Source: Anaerovorax sp. IOR16
GTDB lineage: Bacteria > Bacillota > Clostridia > Peptostreptococcales > Anaerovoracaceae
Reading direction: 5' to 3'
NCBI RefSeq assembly: GCF_017168145.1
Contig: NZ_JADQTL010000010.1
Coordinates: forward strand, 62,001 to 126,000
DNA: 64,000 bases
The position numbers were made by a program, and so were the translations under genes. The number at the start of each line of letters is the position of its first letter. Position 1 is the stretch's first letter. Positions 35,763 through 43,553 of this stretch are shown here, piece after piece. The notes beneath the pieces are model-generated. The model did not search any database, was not told the DNA's origin, and worked only from the letters and a program-made list of their open reading frames with translations.

Positions 35763-36495
35763 AAAGTCCACCATCTACCTTAATCGTTTCACCCGTAATA
35801 TAGTTTGCTTGATCACTGGCAAGAAAAACAGCAATATTGGCTATATCTTCCGGCTTTCCCATTCTCTTTAATGGAATGGCTTCAATCGCTGCTTCCTTCG
35901 TCTTCTCAGAAAGCTTAGCTGTCATATCCGTTTCAATAAACCCAGGTGCTATGGCATTACAGGTGATACCTCTTGAAGCAAACTCTTTTGCAACTGTTTT
36001 TGTTAAACCAATGAGCCCTGCCTTAGCTGCGGAATAATTTGCCTGCCCAGGATTTCCCATTAAACCGGATACGGAAGAAATATTAATAATGGTTCCCTGA
36101 CGCTGCTTCATAAACGGTCCGCAAAAATGCTTAATCATATGAAAGGCACCTTTCAGATTCGTGTCAATGACCTTATCAAAATCCTGCTCCTTCATAGAAA
36201 AAATCAATCCATCCTTTGTGATCCCTGCATTATTTACTAAAATATCTATTTTCCCAAAACGTGAAATTGCCTGTTTAACCACTTCGCCTGTCTGAGAAAA
36301 ATCAGTAACATCACATAAAAAAGCTTCCGCCTCAACACCGAAGCTTCGAATTTCTTCACAGGTTTCCAAAGCTGCAGATTGATTGGACGCATACGCAAAT
36401 GCAATGTTGGCTCCATTTTTCGCCATGGCAATTGCAATGGCTTTCCCTAAGCCTCTGGATGCACCTGTAATAAATGCCGTTTTGTTTTTTAACAT
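35755..36495 (-). CDS. fabG: 3-oxoacyl-[acyl-carrier-protein] reductase
   Basis: A 246-residue short-chain dehydrogenase that reduces 3-oxoacyl-ACP with NADPH. The cofactor motif TGASRGLGKAIAIAM is at about 10-24, and NNAGITKDGL is at about 87-96. The catalytic Ser is in INISSVSG, and the Tyr-x3-Lys pair is in YSAAKAGLIG. The end IKVDGGLYV is typical. TAGGAG precedes the ATG. Confidence 0.96.
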   Translation of the reverse strand: MLKNKTAFITGASRGLGKAIAIAMAKNGANIAFAYASNQSAALETCEEIRSFGVEAEAFLCDVTDFSQTGEVVKQAISRFGKIDILVNNAGITKDGLIFSMKEQDFDKVIDTNLKGAFHMIKHFCGPFMKQRQGTIINISSVSGLMGNPGQANYSAAKAGLIGLTKTVAKEFASRGITCNAIAPGFIETDMTAKLSEKTKEAAIEAIPLKRMGKPEDIANIAVFLASDQANYITGETIKVDGGLYV

Positions 36496-36519
36496 AATAT
36501 TCTCCTAAACCACCGCGTA

Positions 36520-37434
36520 TTATTTTAGCTCTGCCAAAACACGATGTAAGTCGCCTTCTTTCTCCACGTTATAGACGGATGCTTGCGGTGCAATCTTTTT
36601 AATCAACCCGGAAAGTGTCTTTCCCGGTCCCACTTCTATAAATGTATCAAAGCCTTCTTCTACCATATTTTCTATAGTTGCTTGCCATAATACCGGGTTC
36701 ATAACCTGCTTGGTTATTAATTCCTTACATCTTTCTTTTGTATATGGTGTTGCAGTTGCATTTGCATACACAGGATAAATTGCATCCTCTACAGAAACAT
36801 CTTTTAAAAATGTCTCTAATTCTAAGGATGCCTCTTTCATAAACGGACTATGGAATGCACCGCTAACTGCAAGTGGTACAGCCATTCCTCCTACTTCCTT
36901 TACTGCCTTTATAAGATCTGGTAACGCTTCCTTTTTTCCAGCCACTACCGTTTGTACCGGACTGTTAAAGTTAACAGGAAACGTACCTGCTTCTTCATCA
37001 CATAAAGAGACAACAATTTCCGGCTTTAACTTTAATACTGCAGCCATTCCACCAGGATTCCTTGCTGCTGCATCGTTCATAGCTTCGCCACGTTTATAAA
37101 CCAAAGCAAATCCTTCTTTTAAAGAAATCATATTAGAAAAAGCCAAAGCTGGAATTTCACCCAAAGAAAAGCCTGCTACTGCATCAGGAACGATTCCTTT
37201 TGCTTTTAAAGCCTCTGCAATAGCTAAGTCAACAGCAAACAAACATGGTTGCGTATTTGCAGTAATAGAAAGTTCCTCTTTTGTTCCAAAAAAACATTGG
37301 TCCTTTGTTCCCTGACGCATATCCTCTATCTGATCGAAAATGCCCTTCGCAGCGTCACTGCATTCATAAAGTTCCTTTCCCATACCAGGGTATTGCGCTC
37401 CTTGACCGGCAAATACAAAAGCTATTTTACCCAT
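36520..37434 (-). CDS. fabD: Malonyl-CoA:ACP transacylase
   Basis: A 304-residue enzyme that loads malonate onto ACP. It shows FVFAGQGAQYPGMGKELYE at the start, the nucleophile elbow GFSLGEIPAL (Ser near residue 94), KRGEAMNDAA, and the catalytic His in VSGAFHSPFM. The C-terminal FIEVGPGKTLSGLIKK is characteristic. It overlaps fabK by 13 bases and has GTGGAGG upstream. Confidence 0.96.
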   Translation of the reverse strand: MGKIAFVFAGQGAQYPGMGKELYECSDAAKGIFDQIEDMRQGTKDQCFFGTKEELSITANTQPCLFAVDLAIAEALKAKGIVPDAVAGFSLGEIPALAFSNMISLKEGFALVYKRGEAMNDAAARNPGGMAAVLKLKPEIVVSLCDEEAGTFPVNFNSPVQTVVAGKKEALPDLIKAVKEVGGMAVPLAVSGAFHSPFMKEASLELETFLKDVSVEDAIYPVYANATATPYTKERCKELITKQVMNPVLWQATIENMVEEGFDTFIEVGPGKTLSGLIKKIAPQASVYNVEKEGDLHRVLAELK

Positions 37435-38369
37435 TTCGTTCCTCCACGAAGTACTTTTTCTGCATCTTCAAAAATTTCTTTAATAATTTCAGCTGCCGTT
37501 TGTTCTTTTTTTACCATAGCGGCAATCTGTCCTGACATAAAGCTTCCTTTTTTTTCATCGCCCAATATAGCAGCTGCATATAAAGAACCTGCTCCATATG
37601 CTTCTAATTCTGCATCAGACACATTGCTGTTGTATTCCATCTTCAAAAACTCTCTTGAAAATGGCGTTTTTAAAGCACGAACCGGATGGCCAAGCCGCTT
37701 TCCGGTAGTCATCGTATCAATATCCTTAGCTTTTAATATCTTATTTTTATAATTTTGATGTACGTTGCATTCTTTTGCCACTAAAAATCGAGTCCCCAAT
37801 TGAACGCCTACCGCTCCAAGCATAAAGGAAGCAGCAATGCCTCTGCCATCGGCAATTCCTCCTGCCGCAAGAACCGGTATATCTACCGCATCGCATACCT
37901 GTGGTACCAAAGACATTGTTGTAATTTCTCCAACATGGCCACCGGATTCTCCACCCTCTGCTATAACAGCAACCGCTCCATTTCTCGCTACTAGTTTCGC
38001 AATGCCTGTTGACGGTACAACAGGAATGACTTTTATACCAGCTTTAATCCAATCCTTCATATATTTTGATGGATTTCCAGCTCCGGTCACTACCACAGCC
38101 ACTTTCTCCTCAGCAACTAACTTTGAAACTTCTTCTACGTGGGGACTCATCAGCATTATGTTCACACCAAAAGGTTTATCGGTCAGCGATTTTGCCTTAC
38201 GAATTTCCTTTCTAAGCCACTCCCCATCTGCATTCATTGCAGAAATAATCCCAAGACCTCCAGCATTGGAAACTGCGGCTGCCAAATCAGCATCCGCAAT
38301 CCATGCCATTCCACCCTGGAAAATGGGATATTCGATTCCTAATATCTCACAAATTGGTGTCTTAATCAT
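37422..38369 (-). CDS. fabK: Enoyl-[acyl-carrier-protein] reductase II
   Basis: A 315-residue FMN-dependent enoyl-ACP reductase that completes the elongation cycle. It has ILGIEYPIFQGGMAWIADADLAAAVSNAGGLG, GVNIMLMSPHVEEV, IAEGGESGGHVGEITTMSLVPQV and VLAAGGIADGRGIAA. This oxygen-tolerant, triclosan-resistant type replaces FabI in many Firmicutes. No fabI is present. It lies between acpP and fabD. Confidence 0.94.
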   Translation of the reverse strand: MIKTPICEILGIEYPIFQGGMAWIADADLAAAVSNAGGLGIISAMNADGEWLRKEIRKAKSLTDKPFGVNIMLMSPHVEEVSKLVAEEKVAVVVTGAGNPSKYMKDWIKAGIKVIPVVPSTGIAKLVARNGAVAVIAEGGESGGHVGEITTMSLVPQVCDAVDIPVLAAGGIADGRGIAASFMLGAVGVQLGTRFLVAKECNVHQNYKNKILKAKDIDTMTTGKRLGHPVRALKTPFSREFLKMEYNSNVSDAELEAYGAGSLYAAAILGDEKKGSFMSGQIAAMVKKEQTAAEIIKEIFEDAEKVLRGGTKWVK

Positions 38370-38378
38370 GATTAACCC

Positions 38379-38603
38379 CTATTCCAATGCCGCATCAATT
38401 GCCTTTACTACGTCTCCAACCGTTTTCATATCTTCGTTCATTTCAAGAGAAATACTAAATTCATCTTCTAAATTCATTACTAATTCTACAGTGTCTAAAG
38501 AATCCAATTCCAATTCAGCCCATGTGCTTTCCATTTTAATTTTATCTGCTTCACAATCCTTTGCATCTACTAAAATGTTTGCTACCTTTTCAAATGTTGT
38601 CAT
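38379..38603 (-). CDS. acpP: Acyl carrier protein
   Basis: A 74-residue acidic carrier. The phosphopantetheine attachment motif ELDSLDTVELVMNLED places the serine at residue 35. The frame stays open to 38678, but the ATG at 38603 has TTGGAGGA just upstream and gives the normal ACP length. Gaps are 25 bases after fabH and 9 before fabK. Confidence 0.96.
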   Translation of the reverse strand: MTTFEKVANILVDAKDCEADKIKMESTWAELELDSLDTVELVMNLEDEFSISLEMNEDMKTVGDVVKAIDAALE

Positions 38604-38628
38604 ATTCTTATCCTCCAATTTACTTTCT

Positions 38629-39588
38629 TTATTTGCTCCAACGTAGGATACATGCCCCTGTTGTAAGGCCTCCACCAAAGGAGCTCATCGCTAATAAGTT
38701 TCCTTTTTTTAATGTTCCTGCTTTGTTGACTTCATCCAACAATAACGGAACTGCTGCTGCCGAGGTATTTCCTCTGCAATTTATATTGGTGAGAAATTTT
38801 TCTCCATCAATATCCAATCGACCTATCGCAGAATCCAAGATTCGCATATTTGCCTGATGCGGCAAAACATAATCAATTTCTTCTCCAGTAACACCGGCTA
38901 GCTTCATAACCGTTTTGATATCCCTACACATTGAAGATACGGCAAAACGGAAAACTTCCTTTCCATCCATTTGAAGGAAAGGCTCTAGTTCACTTTCCTT
39001 ACGAAACGGACAATTCCCGGAAACATTAGGAGCTGCAAGTGCATGAGTATTTCCTTTGGCAGTCAAGCGTATCGCCAATAGATCTTCTCCTTCTCCTAAA
39101 ACGACCGCTCCTGCACCATCGGCAAAGATGACACTAGTGTTGCGTTCTCTCCAATCGACCAGCTTTGAAATAGCTTCTGCTGCTACAATTAAAATTTTCA
39201 TTTTTGGATTTCTTGCAAAATACCCTGTCGCTACATCCATAGCGTATAAAAATCCAGTACAAGCTGCATTTAAATCAAATGCAGGGCATTTTGCTCCAAT
39301 CCGAGCTTGTAACACACACGCCATTGAAGGGGTGATATAATCCCCAGATAATGTAGCACAAATAATCAAATCCAATTCTTCTGCTGTAACTCCACTATCT
39401 TCTAATGCACGTTTTGCAGCTAACTCAGCTAAATCAGTTATGGTTTCTTCTCCACAAATCCGGCGTTCCTCAATTCCAGTTCGAGTTCGAATCCATTCAT
39501 CATCTGTATCCATGATCTTTGCCAGATCATCATTTGTTTTACAAAGAGACGGTAGACCACTACCGGTTCCTAATATTCGAAAGCTCAT
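38629..39588 (-). CDS. fabH: 3-oxoacyl-[acyl-carrier-protein] synthase III
   Basis: A 319-residue condensing enzyme that starts fatty acid synthesis from an acyl-CoA primer and malonyl-ACP. The active site is visible: Cys in DLNAACTGFLYAMDVA (near residue 112), His in LPHQANMRILDSA, and Asn in NINCRGNTSAAAVP. The end FGGGLTTGACILRW is typical. Its ATG overlaps the stop of the MarR gene in an ATGA junction, so regulator and enzyme are coupled. Confidence 0.96.
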   Translation of the reverse strand: MSFRILGTGSGLPSLCKTNDDLAKIMDTDDEWIRTRTGIEERRICGEETITDLAELAAKRALEDSGVTAEELDLIICATLSGDYITPSMACVLQARIGAKCPAFDLNAACTGFLYAMDVATGYFARNPKMKILIVAAEAISKLVDWRERNTSVIFADGAGAVVLGEGEDLLAIRLTAKGNTHALAAPNVSGNCPFRKESELEPFLQMDGKEVFRFAVSSMCRDIKTVMKLAGVTGEEIDYVLPHQANMRILDSAIGRLDIDGEKFLTNINCRGNTSAAAVPLLLDEVNKAGTLKKGNLLAMSSFGGGLTTGACILRWSK

Positions 39589-40049
39589 TTTTTATTCCTC
39601 GCTTCCAGTCTTTTCTTGAAAAACTCGTTTAATTTAGTAATACCTCTTACCAAAATTTCTTTTTCTTCTTCCGTCATGCCTGCAGCTACATTTCGAACCA
39701 TATTCTCATGAAAATACTGATGCCCGGCATTAACCTTATGACCCAATCGAGTTAATTTCACAAAAACACGTCTTCCGTCATTTTCAGACTTAATTTTCTC
39801 AACGTAACCTTTTCTGGCTAACTTATTGATTGCAACGGTAACAGAAGATAATGTAATATTCATATCCAAAGCAATGTCGCTAATGGTTTTTCCCTTTTCT
39901 TTATCCTTTGCTACTGCTTCCAACAAATGCAATTCATTAATCGAAAGATCCGATTGCTCCGAATTCCTAACTGCCTGCTCTTCTATTTTCAATATAGAAC
40001 GAAAGGTATCTGCTAATAAACCATTCAGCTCTCTGGAAAATAGATCCAT
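39585..40049 (-). CDS. fabT: MarR-family regulator of fatty acid synthesis, FabT-like
   Basis: A 154-residue winged-helix regulator with the MarR core ISDIALDMNITLSSVTVAINKLARKGYVEKIKSENDGRRVFVKLT at about 60-105. It is the first gene of the fab operon, as FabT is in streptococci and lactococci, where acyl-ACP acts as corepressor. Two palindromes of the type TTAGTTTGNCAAACTAA flank its own promoter, which supports autoregulation and control of the whole operon. Assignment as FabT rests on location and family. AAGGAGG precedes the ATG. Confidence 0.82.
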   Translation of the reverse strand: MDLFSRELNGLLADTFRSILKIEEQAVRNSEQSDLSINELHLLEAVAKDKEKGKTISDIALDMNITLSSVTVAINKLARKGYVEKIKSENDGRRVFVKLTRLGHKVNAGHQYFHENMVRNVAAGMTEEEKEILVRGITKLNEFFKKRLEARNKK

Positions 40050-40097
40050 TCTGTTTCCTCCTTGTATGCTATTTCTTTTAATGATATGTAAAATAAT

Positions 40098-40118
40098 AAT
40101 TAGATTGACGAACTAATT
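40098..40118. promoter_or_regulatory. Putative FabT operator 2, downstream of the -10 box
   Basis: Imperfect palindrome AATTAG-ATTGACGAA-CTAATT whose centre (40108) is 33 bases from the centre of operator 1, close to three helical turns. It overlaps the -10 box and likely start site. Confidence 0.6.
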
Positions 40119-40144
40119 ATAAAACTGATTAGTTAGTTTGTCAA
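40116..40144 (-). promoter_or_regulatory. Consensus promoter of the fab operon
   Basis: On the reverse strand a perfect TTGACA (40139-40144), 17 bases, and a perfect TATAAT (40116-40121). So strong a promoter implies tight repressor control. Confidence 0.9.
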
Positions 40145-40148
40145 ACTA
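40134..40148. promoter_or_regulatory. Putative FabT operator 1, over the -35 box
   Basis: Perfect 15-base palindrome TAGTTTG-T-CAAACTA that covers the -35 box. The half-site resembles the TTTGA-type half-sites known for FabT. Confidence 0.7.
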
Positions 40149-40280
40149 TTTTCCAGTTTTTTTCCTATCATAAGATTTATTCCCAAAATAACACGGATTC
40201 AATCCACAGTTAAATTCTCCAATATTTTTTAAACTATACTTTATGCTATTATCTATAAAAATTCAAATAAATAAAGAAAA

Positions 40281-40309
40281 AAATGATTTCCACTTTTAGA
40301 AAATCATTT
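40281..40309 (-). terminator. Intrinsic terminator after the RDD gene
   Basis: 9-bp stem AAATGATTT / AAATCATTT with an 11-base loop. On the reverse strand it is followed by TTTTTTC. The remaining ~130 bases to the fab promoter are AT-rich with nothing recognised. Confidence 0.75.
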
Positions 40310-40339
40310 CTTATTAGATTCATTATCTCATTTTATTTT

Positions 40340-40981
40340 TTATACTATAGAATTCCAAATAGCATCTCCTATTTCAATTAAAATCATCAATATAATCATT
40401 ATATAATTTATAAATGAGAGATTTTTATATAAAACAATCGTTCCCTGTTTTTCATCCCATTTTGACTGACCGTTAGAATTTTGATTAACATAATCAAAAG
40501 CGTTAAGCATCGTAAAAAGACTTATTATTGGAAATCCCAAGCCGAAACCATAAAGAAAGCACTGCCAATTGCGTACAATAAGACGCTTGAATGTTAAAGG
40601 CACCTGTTCTTTTTCAGAGATAAGTTTTATTCCAAGAATCCAACGTCCTGGGGTTGTTCCAAATTGATATAATAAGAGAGGCTCGATAAAGAAAAAAATA
40701 AAAATTATAATTAATGTAATCATTATATACACATTAGAAAAAGATACTGTTTCATAAATTTTGGAGTTTATATTTCTAACTATCAATACAGTAACTAATA
40801 AAATTATGGCATTAATAATAATACCATCAATCATTCTTGAAAAATATCTTCGCCATGGATTAGTTGGGTAATAACGATATTTTCCATAGCCTTCATATAT
40901 TTTATCCGTTTTTTCTTCAAGTTCAACAACTCTGACTTCATTTTTATTTTCTTCATTTTCTTTTAAGTATTCTTGTTGCAT
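40340..40981 (-). CDS. RDD-family membrane protein
   Basis: A 213-residue protein. A charged N-terminus (about 1-45) is followed by an RDD domain with WRRYFSRMIDGIIINAIILL, a second and third membrane segment, and FGTTPGRWILGIKLIS. RDD proteins are poorly understood; some act in sodium or proton exchange or osmotic tolerance. The N-terminal extension has no known domain. No good ribosome binding site precedes the ATG. A perfect 9-bp inverted repeat lies at 40995-41019, just upstream. No partner gene is evident. Confidence 0.8.
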   Translation of the reverse strand: MQQEYLKENEENKNEVRVVELEEKTDKIYEGYGKYRYYPTNPWRRYFSRMIDGIIINAIILLVTVLIVRNINSKIYETVSFSNVYIMITLIIIFIFFFIEPLLLYQFGTTPGRWILGIKLISEKEQVPLTFKRLIVRNWQCFLYGFGLGFPIISLFTMLNAFDYVNQNSNGQSKWDEKQGTIVLYKNLSFINYIMIILMILIEIGDAIWNSIV

Positions 40982-40994
40982 TTTAAAACAATAT

Positions 40995-41019
40995 GATTTA
41001 TTAACCTATATAATAAATC
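40995..41019. repeat. 9-bp inverted repeat upstream of the RDD gene
   Basis: GATTTATTA / TAATAAATC, perfect, with a 7-base centre. It begins 14 bases upstream of the start codon and could be an operator or a leader hairpin. Confidence 0.6.
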
Positions 41020-41070
41020 ATCCTTTCCCTTTCTTATCATTAATTAATAGCAAGATCTCTTATGCAATTA

Positions 41071-41115
41071 AAAGAGACTGGTTTTTTCAATCTTTATAAA
41101 AAAAGCAGCCTCTTT
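41071..41115 (-). terminator. Intrinsic terminator after the dipeptidase gene
   Basis: Stem AAAGAGACTGGTTTTTT / AAAAAAGCAGCCTCTTT with two mismatches and a loop of about 11 bases. T-rich DNA follows on the reverse strand. It begins 32 bases past the stop codon. Confidence 0.75.
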
Positions 41116-41147
41116 AAAGAATTAATTTATTTGCTTACTATTTGTGC

Positions 41148-42854
41148 TTATAATCCAGATACAAAATCCAATGGTAAATACGTAATTCCTTTTTCTACAC
41201 GAGGAGCCTCTGACATTTTTTCGGTTGTCGTTGCCCCATTCTTAGCAATTTTGTATTCTAAATCTCCAGGAATAATGCTATAAACCGTAGAACCCTTTGT
41301 TAAAGTAATCGGCTTATCCTTTGCCGTCCATTTTACACTATACCCCTTTATATGTGCCGCATCTCGAATTGCCATACTTGCAACAAACGGTCCACCGATC
41401 CGATCTAATTTGCGTCCGTTACGATCCATAACAAAATACAGCAATTCATTATAAAGATAATCTGCATCAAAACAAGCTTTCTTTGCAATGTCCATATGCA
41501 GCTTCGTTATATAATCTTTCGCTGCTTTTGGATCTTTTGCATAAAGAGTAATCATCTGTTTCTCTGCTTTTTGCATATCCTTGTATAAACTTTCCTCATA
41601 TAAGTTCCAATAGTCTCGTACACCCTGTCCATAGAAACTTCTGTTTTGCTCTGCTAACGCGCAAATTCTCTTAAACTTCCAGTAAGCACCGTCATAGTTT
41701 GGTCGTTCACCATCTACTTTGTAAGCGGAATACGTGTCATTGATTCCACTAAAATTCGGTAAGAATACAGAATGCTCTGCATTACCAAAAGCAAGCCACT
41801 GCAATGCTGAAATTTCAGCTGGATAATTTTCTTTTACTTGAATTACATGAATTTGTGATTGTCGTTCTACACCGATAAAACGAAGTCCCTTATTTTCAGG
41901 CAGTGCACCATCATATTTTGTGCCTTCATAACGATTGCGAAGAACATCCATCGCGTCCAATGCAGAAACTTTTTTGTCCGGATTATAAAACAATGGATAC
42001 ATAGTTTCTGTCTTATATTCTCCTACTGTGGATGGTGCTAACAATCTATGCCCCATCCAAGTACGCATATTTGAATAGTCCTCTCTTGGAGCTGCAAAGG
42101 TTAGAGCTAGGTGTACCTTACCATCTACTTTTTGTGTCCATCCATTTTTATCTGCTGTTGTAAATAAATCCTTATGGTGCATAAAATTTTCTGTATCACT
42201 TGGGTCGACCGTTTCTATCATAAACTGATTTCCAAACACAGCTATTTTATCAGTTGGCATTTTTTGTGCTGCCCACAAATGTCCACTATAAACTTCAAAA
42301 ATCCATGCCTCATTTTGGTCGGCAAGCATGATTACATTTCCTTCTTCCGAACCGGATGTTTCAATAATGTCTGCCAGAAGCTTGACCCCATCCTTTGCAG
42401 TCTTACAGGTTGCTGCAATAATTCCGGTAAGAGCAGCTTCACGCAAAGATCCCTCAACATAAGGATCAACTTCCTCAATTTCCGGCTTTACGTAAGCCGA
42501 TACAGTAGCCGTAATGGATAGTCCGTACTCGTTTGTACAAGCCCCTGCATAAGTTCCATCTCCAGCATCGGAATAATCCGGCACCATTGTGTATTTGTAT
42601 GTTGTTGCCGGTAATTTATAGGAAAATCCATTTACATCATCGATGGTTCGACCCGGAACATTTTCCACTCGATCAACAACTACAAACATCTTGTTATAAG
42701 CACCTGTACCCTGATCCTCACTTCTTGCAAGGATAGTGCTTCCATCCGTACTTACATCCTTTCCTACGTAAACTGCAGTACAAGCAAACGCACTTGCTGT
42801 ACTTAGAGTTAGCGCCGCAATCAACGCAACCGCCAAGATTCTAAATCTCCTCAT
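41148..42854 (-). CDS. Secreted C69-family dipeptidase
   Basis: A 568-residue Ntn-hydrolase. A signal peptide ends ...STASAFA and cleavage exposes Cys25 as the N-terminal nucleophile (CTAVYVGKDVSTDGSTILARSEDQ). The domain continues with CTNEYGLSITATVSA, DIIETSGSEEGNVIMLADQNEAWIFEVYSGHLWAA and RTWMGHRLLAPS. Members hydrolyse dipeptides outside the cell. The last ~55 residues (TLTKGSTVYSIIPGDLEY ... GITYLPLDFVSGL) resemble the start of a copper amine oxidase N-terminal-like domain that appears cut short. The gene stands alone with AAGGAGG before the ATG. Confidence 0.88.
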   Translation of the reverse strand: MRRFRILAVALIAALTLSTASAFACTAVYVGKDVSTDGSTILARSEDQGTGAYNKMFVVVDRVENVPGRTIDDVNGFSYKLPATTYKYTMVPDYSDAGDGTYAGACTNEYGLSITATVSAYVKPEIEEVDPYVEGSLREAALTGIIAATCKTAKDGVKLLADIIETSGSEEGNVIMLADQNEAWIFEVYSGHLWAAQKMPTDKIAVFGNQFMIETVDPSDTENFMHHKDLFTTADKNGWTQKVDGKVHLALTFAAPREDYSNMRTWMGHRLLAPSTVGEYKTETMYPLFYNPDKKVSALDAMDVLRNRYEGTKYDGALPENKGLRFIGVERQSQIHVIQVKENYPAEISALQWLAFGNAEHSVFLPNFSGINDTYSAYKVDGERPNYDGAYWKFKRICALAEQNRSFYGQGVRDYWNLYEESLYKDMQKAEKQMITLYAKDPKAAKDYITKLHMDIAKKACFDADYLYNELLYFVMDRNGRKLDRIGGPFVASMAIRDAAHIKGYSVKWTAKDKPITLTKGSTVYSIIPGDLEYKIAKNGATTTEKMSEAPRVEKGITYLPLDFVSGL

Positions 42855-42970
42855 ATTTTTGCCTCCTTAAAGCATTATTAAATATTTAGGAATCATTTGA
42901 TTTTATTTTACTATAGAAAAAGGTATGCGTCTATATTGACAGTTTGAATTTTCTAAATTTTTTATATTAT

Positions 42971-43006
42971 TTTTGTATGTAACATTATTTTAAATAGCAT
43001 ACAAAA
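42971..43006. repeat. Imperfect 36-bp inverted repeat upstream of the dipeptidase gene
   Basis: Perfect 9-base arms TTTTGTATG / CATACAAAA, with further inner pairing (TATTT / AAATA). It lies between the eut operon terminator and the dipeptidase gene and is not followed by a T-run. It may be a regulator site. Confidence 0.5.
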
Positions 43007-43036
43007 TTCGACAATATTTAAAATAGTTCGGAAAGA

Positions 43037-43067
43037 AAAAAACCTAGAAAAATTTTTTCTAGGTTTT
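43037..43067 (-). terminator. Terminator of the eut operon
   Basis: Stem AAAAACCTAGAAAAA / TTTTTCTAGGTTTTT, almost perfectly palindromic, 21 bases after the eutQ stop codon, with T-rich 3' side on the reverse strand. Confidence 0.85.
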
Positions 43068-43087
43068 TATGTAGTCTTACTTGTCTT

Positions 43088-43534
43088 TTATCCCAGTTCC
43101 TGCCAATTTGCTGGATACACAAAATATGCATATCTTGTATAATCCGGAGTACTAAAAGATATATGGCTATCCTTTGGAATCAATATAATATCTCCTTTTT
43201 TGCCGGTAATCTTACGTCCTCCGTCGATTAAAATTTCTAAAGTCCCATCAATCACATAATCAAACTCATCATAAGTAAGCGTCCATTCAAATTCCGCTCC
43301 ATCAAAAAGCTCCATGATACCCGCACCCATTCTTGGCGCTTCTTCCAACGTAACGATATCCTTAAGCTTAACATCAGTTCTTCCTTCAAATTCTTCTGTT
43401 TTTACAGTATCCGCTCGAACGACTAAAATGCCGCTTTGATCTACTTCTTTTTCAAACTCTTTCTCCATATTAGCATGTGATTGCATTAAAACTCGTTCCA
43501 CAATCTCACGAATGAGTTGTTCACTGACATTCAT
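43088..43534 (-). CDS. eutQ: Ethanolamine utilisation cupin protein EutQ
   Basis: A 148-residue protein. An N-terminal amphipathic helix (SEQLIREIVERVLMQ) is followed by a linker and a cupin domain from about residue 50. The cupin part includes GAGIMELFDGAEFEWTLTYDEFDYVIDGTLEIL and KKGDIILIPKDSHISFS. EutQ of Salmonella has been reported to have acetate kinase activity and to help assemble the microcompartment. The helix looks like a shell-targeting peptide. The ATG at 43534 has AGGAGGAGG upstream. The frame extends to 43585 inside eutH and is rejected. It is the last gene of the eut operon. Confidence 0.92.
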   Translation of the reverse strand: MNVSEQLIREIVERVLMQSHANMEKEFEKEVDQSGILVVRADTVKTEEFEGRTDVKLKDIVTLEEAPRMGAGIMELFDGAEFEWTLTYDEFDYVIDGTLEILIDGGRKITGKKGDIILIPKDSHISFSTPDYTRYAYFVYPANWQELG

Positions 43535-43553
43535 ATTTTCCTCCTCCTTGTAT

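Noticed and set aside
34653-38369. Second fatty acid operon promoter ahead of fabK
   Set aside because: Intergenic gaps here are only a few bases or overlapping; no room for a promoter or operator pair.
37837-38646. 269-residue open frame on the + strand
   Set aside because: Shadow of fabK and acpP; low-complexity Ser/Thr/Pro/Ala composition typical of antisense frames.
42918-42965. TTGACA on the + strand as a promoter
   Set aside because: The spacing to any -10-like box is poor (about 19 bases) and no + strand gene lies downstream.
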